9,057 bases of DNA from the NCBI GenBank assembly GCA_030621805.1, contig JAUXGY010000049.1, forward strand, positions 1 through 9,057. The letters are read 5' to 3'. Numbering within the stretch: position 1 is the first letter of the stretch; every line of letters begins with the position of its first letter. A model generated the notes under the pieces. It did no database searches and was not told the DNA's origin. It saw only the letters and a program-made list of their open reading frames with translations. Position numbers and translations under genes: made by a program. The stretch comes from Kiritimatiellales bacterium. GTDB lineage: Bacteria; Verrucomicrobiota; Kiritimatiellia; Kiritimatiellales; Pontiellaceae. Shown here piece after piece: positions 6,878-9,057 of the stretch.

Positions 6878-8500
6878 CTAGCTTGCAAGGTGTTTCTTGA
6901 GCAGGCGGATAAATTTTTCGGCGGGCTTATGTTCGGCACCCATCATACAAGCTTGAATCCAGTTGCGTTCGAGCAGGTAGGCGCTGCGGTAGCTAATCAG
7001 CACACCATGCTCCTTGAGCATATCGCCGATGGATTCGGATGAGTGGATTTCCGGAAGCACAATCGTGACGACTGCAGGCATGGCGCAAGCGTCAGGCGCG
7101 AGAATGGGCACATCGATTACGGCCAGCTTGCGACGAATGGATTTTGACCACTCGCGAATATTTTCGAAGCGCTTTTCCCAATCATGCATCTTGAGCGCCG
7201 CGAGCAAGGCATAGACGAGGTTGGACTGAATCGTGTACGGAATTCCGTCGCTCTCTTGGTAGATACCGAGGTCGAGCACGCAGGGCAAATAATCGGGCGC
7301 AGGGGACAAGTCGTGATTATGGAATACCATCGAAAGCCCGGCGATAGAGGCGAGGCCCTTGCCGCTGGTGGCGGAGGCGAGGTAAACGCCGGAGAGGTCA
7401 ACCGGGACGGTGCCGATGGAACTGATGCAGTCCATACAGAGCTTAACGCCCTGTTCGTTGCAGACCTGCTTATACATTTCGAGGTCATTGAGGACCCCGG
7501 TAGAGGTTTCGCAGTGCGTGCCCCAGATCCATTCGGTTCCGGGGTTTTCCTTGAGAGCCCGCTCGAGATCCGCACGTTGGAAATTTTGCCCTTCAGGAAT
7601 TTCAAGCATTTGGAAAAAGAGCTTTGCGCCATTGGCGTTCTTGACGAGGCGGCGGCCAAATTCGCCGCTGATCAAAATCAAGCCCGGTTGGCCTAGCAGG
7701 GAAAGTTGTCCAGCAATAGCATCATTGGCAAGCGTGCCGGGGCCCATCATGATTTCAACCTGATCCGCATTGCCGAGTTCGCACAAAAGCTCCCGCACCT
7801 GCTGGAAGTCCTTCACGAAGAGGTTGCCGCGATGCGAGCAGGGCTTGTCTTTGTAGACCTCCTGTACCTGTTTGGAAAAGTCGACCGGGCCGGGCAGGAA
7901 GTTGAAGGCCGCGGTGTCGTCGTTGAGAAGTTCAGGAGGCTCCTTAGCGAAGGAACGGGAGTGGTTCTTGAGATTGTAGTAGGCATCGACCGTGGCGAAC
8001 ATCGGTTGATACTGCGCCTCCTCGCTTCCGACCAGCGGGCCGAAGGGCTCAAAGCCCAGATACTTGTATAACTTGATTTGGCGAATGGTTCCGGAGATGA
8101 CGAAAAGGTCGCTTTCCCGGTCAATAGCCAGCTGAACGAGCTGGGCAATCAACCCCTGTGAAATGCGGGTATAGCGATATTTTTCCTCAACGGCCAGCAA
8201 GCGGATTTCGCAGGGCGTGCGGTCGGCAGGGAGGAAGGAGTCGAGGTTTTCGAGTTTGCTATCGAGCGAGAACGGGCGTTGGTCGCGGTAGGCAATCATG
8301 CCGGCGAGCTCGTGGGTGCTTTCGTTCACACAAATGATGTAGGTGTTTTCTTCGTGAAACTTATCGACCAACTTTTTGTCGTGGTTAGGGTCGTGCTGAG
8401 GAATCTCCTCGACAAAGGTTTTATAGTTCAGCGCATGGACGGCTTCGATCTCCCACGGTTGCTCAGCGACCTTAAATATAAATGTATCCAGCAAGCCCAT
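6878..8500 (-). CDS. GNAT-like acyltransferase / class-V aminotransferase fusion
   Basis: A 540-aa cytoplasmic two-domain protein. Residues about 1-185 look like a GNAT-fold acyltransferase: MIAYRDQRPFSL (68-79) and CEIRLLAVEEKYRYTRISQG (97-116) give the central strand and acyl-CoA-binding turn, and LYKYLGFEPFG (144-154) the late motif. The layout recalls N-acyl-amino-acid/autoinducer-synthase-like GNATs more than small acetyltransferases. Residues about 198-540 are a fold-type-I PLP enzyme of aminotransferase class V (alanine-glyoxylate, serine-pyruvate or 2-aminoethylphosphonate type). It opens with NFLPGPV (200-206), has a cofactor-phosphate loop GPGTLAND (253-260) and Asp357 in CMDCISSIG, and carries the Schiff-base lysine K381 in ATSGKGLAS. 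The start is backed by GGGAGG 7 nt upstream, inside the end of plsY. It lies 2 bp after plsY and 30 bp before the lipoprotein gene, so it is probably in the same operon. Substrates of both domains are unknown. Confidence 0.82.
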   Translation of the reverse strand: MGLLDTFIFKVAEQPWEIEAVHALNYKTFVEEIPQHDPNHDKKLVDKFHEENTYIICVNESTHELAGMIAYRDQRPFSLDSKLENLDSFLPADRTPCEIRLLAVEEKYRYTRISQGLIAQLVQLAIDRESDLFVISGTIRQIKLYKYLGFEPFGPLVGSEEAQYQPMFATVDAYYNLKNHSRSFAKEPPELLNDDTAAFNFLPGPVDFSKQVQEVYKDKPCSHRGNLFVKDFQQVRELLCELGNADQVEIMMGPGTLANDAIAGQLSLLGQPGLILISGEFGRRLVKNANGAKLFFQMLEIPEGQNFQRADLERALKENPGTEWIWGTHCETSTGVLNDLEMYKQVCNEQGVKLCMDCISSIGTVPVDLSGVYLASATSGKGLASIAGLSMVFHNHDLSPAPDYLPCVLDLGIYQESDGIPYTIQSNLVYALLAALKMHDWEKRFENIREWSKSIRRKLAVIDVPILAPDACAMPAVVTIVLPEIHSSESIGDMLKEHGVLISYRSAYLLERNWIQACMMGAEHKPAEKFIRLLKKHLAS

Positions 8501-8502
8501 AT

Positions 8503-9057
8503 CTATGCCTCCCTTCGGGGTAAAACTTCGCCGAACACCCTGCGGAGGCGTTCGCGGTGTGCAAAAAGAATGATGACCGAGGCTCCTGCTAGTCCCGCAA
8601 CCACGTGCCCGGGTTGCTTGAGCGCGTACGCGACCAACGGCAGCAATAAAAAAGCGCCCAGTCCGCTAAGAATAAAGCCGCAGCGAAAGATCATTAAAAT
8701 CCCCGTGATACACAGCAATCCCAGCGCAAGCTGGGGATCGTAGGCCAGATAGGCTCCAATGGCCGTTGCAATACCACGCCCGCCACGAAACTGAAGAGAG
8801 GCCGGCCAGATATGACCTGCGATGACCGCCACCAGCACAAGGGCAACAATAGGTTCCGCCACCTCGAACATCCGGGCAAGCACCACAGCGGCCAATCCCT
8901 TGAGTGCATCACCAACCAGCGTGATCACGAATCCCGGTCGACCAAGAATACGGCCCACATTGCGCGCACCCACTCCGCCACTGCCCTGCTCGCGAATATC
9001 CAATTTCGCTTTGAATCGCACAAGATAATAGCCCGTACAGAATCCTCCCAGAAGGTA
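8503..9057 (-). CDS. plsY: PlsY, acyl-phosphate:glycerol-3-phosphate acyltransferase (5' end outside window)
   Basis: An inner-membrane acyltransferase that transfers the acyl chain of acyl-phosphate to glycerol-3-phosphate, making lysophosphatidate in the PlsX/PlsY route of phospholipid synthesis. The visible part is 184 residues, with several hydrophobic segments. All three family motifs are seen: GSGGVGARN (motif 1; the usual form is GSGNxGATN), GDALKG (motif 2), and GHIWPASLQFRGGRGIAT (motif 3, glycerol-phosphate and catalytic region). The frame remains open to the window edge and reads YLLGGFCTGYYL before the first in-frame GTG at 9021, which matches the normal PlsY first transmembrane segment. 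The true start is therefore beyond 9057 and only about 10-20 residues are missing. It is the first visible gene of the minus-strand run. Confidence 0.92.
   Translation of the reverse strand, partial: YLLGGFCTGYYLVRFKAKLDIREQGSGGVGARNVGRILGRPGFVITLVGDALKGLAAVVLARMFEVAEPIVALVLVAVIAGHIWPASLQFRGGRGIATAIGAYLAYDPQLALGLLCITGILMIFRCGFILSGLGAFLLLPLVAYALKQPGHVVAGLAGASVIILFAHRERLRRVFGEVLPRREA
8506..8514 (-). promoter_or_regulatory. Shine-Dalgarno of the GNAT-aminotransferase gene, inside plsY
   Basis: A GGGAGG-type site on the minus strand sits about 7 nt before the ATG at 8500 and lies within the last codons of plsY. It indicates tightly linked translation of the two genes. Confidence 0.6.

Noticed and set aside
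7184..7696. Plus-strand frame of 170 codons antisense to the aminotransferase
   Set aside because: The sense strand has clear PLP-enzyme motifs; this frame has none.

Overview
The window reads as a chromosomal stretch of a Gram-negative bacterium, most likely of the PVC superphylum (Verrucomicrobiota/Kiritimatiellota type). Evidence: an outer-membrane TonB-type barrel, a lipoprotein with a signal-peptidase-II site, a HzsA-related di-heme beta-propeller protein of a kind common in planctomycetes and verrucomicrobia, and a short inverted repeat built on CACGAAG/CTTCGTG words that I associate with environmental genomes of this group. The taxonomic call is inference; no rRNA or tRNA is present.

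Left part (1-2923, plus strand): a 541-aa outer-membrane TonB-receptor-like barrel with an unusually short N-terminal plug, then a 112-bp spacer filled by an imperfect inverted repeat, then a 366-aa RdgC-like protein with its own weak Shine-Dalgarno. The two genes are probably not one transcript.

Middle (2924-3431): a 73-aa DUF378-type membrane protein on the minus strand with a good Shine-Dalgarno and a candidate terminator hairpin downstream. It is followed by a 234-bp spacer holding a small hairpin near that gene and a minus-strand open frame without a proper start, which looks like a gene remnant or dispersed repeat.

Right part (3432-9057, minus strand): a tight run of four genes, read from the window's right edge leftwards. 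They are plsY (glycerol-3-phosphate acyltransferase, 5' end outside the window), a GNAT-like/class-V aminotransferase fusion, an SMP-30/NHL-type beta-propeller lipoprotein, and a HzsA-related protein with two CxxCH heme motifs. Spacings are 2 bp, 30 bp (with a hairpin) and an ATGA start/stop overlap, so they are probably co-transcribed. The last two are both exported beta-propeller proteins and translationally coupled, so they likely act together in the periplasm, perhaps in redox chemistry or substrate sensing. The first two suggest acyl-transfer and lipid or amine metabolism at the inner membrane and in the cytoplasm.

I see no CRISPR array, insertion sequence, integrase, tRNA or rRNA. The least explained content is the HzsA-related/lipoprotein pair, the GNAT-aminotransferase fusion beside plsY, and the orphan frame at 3307-3441.
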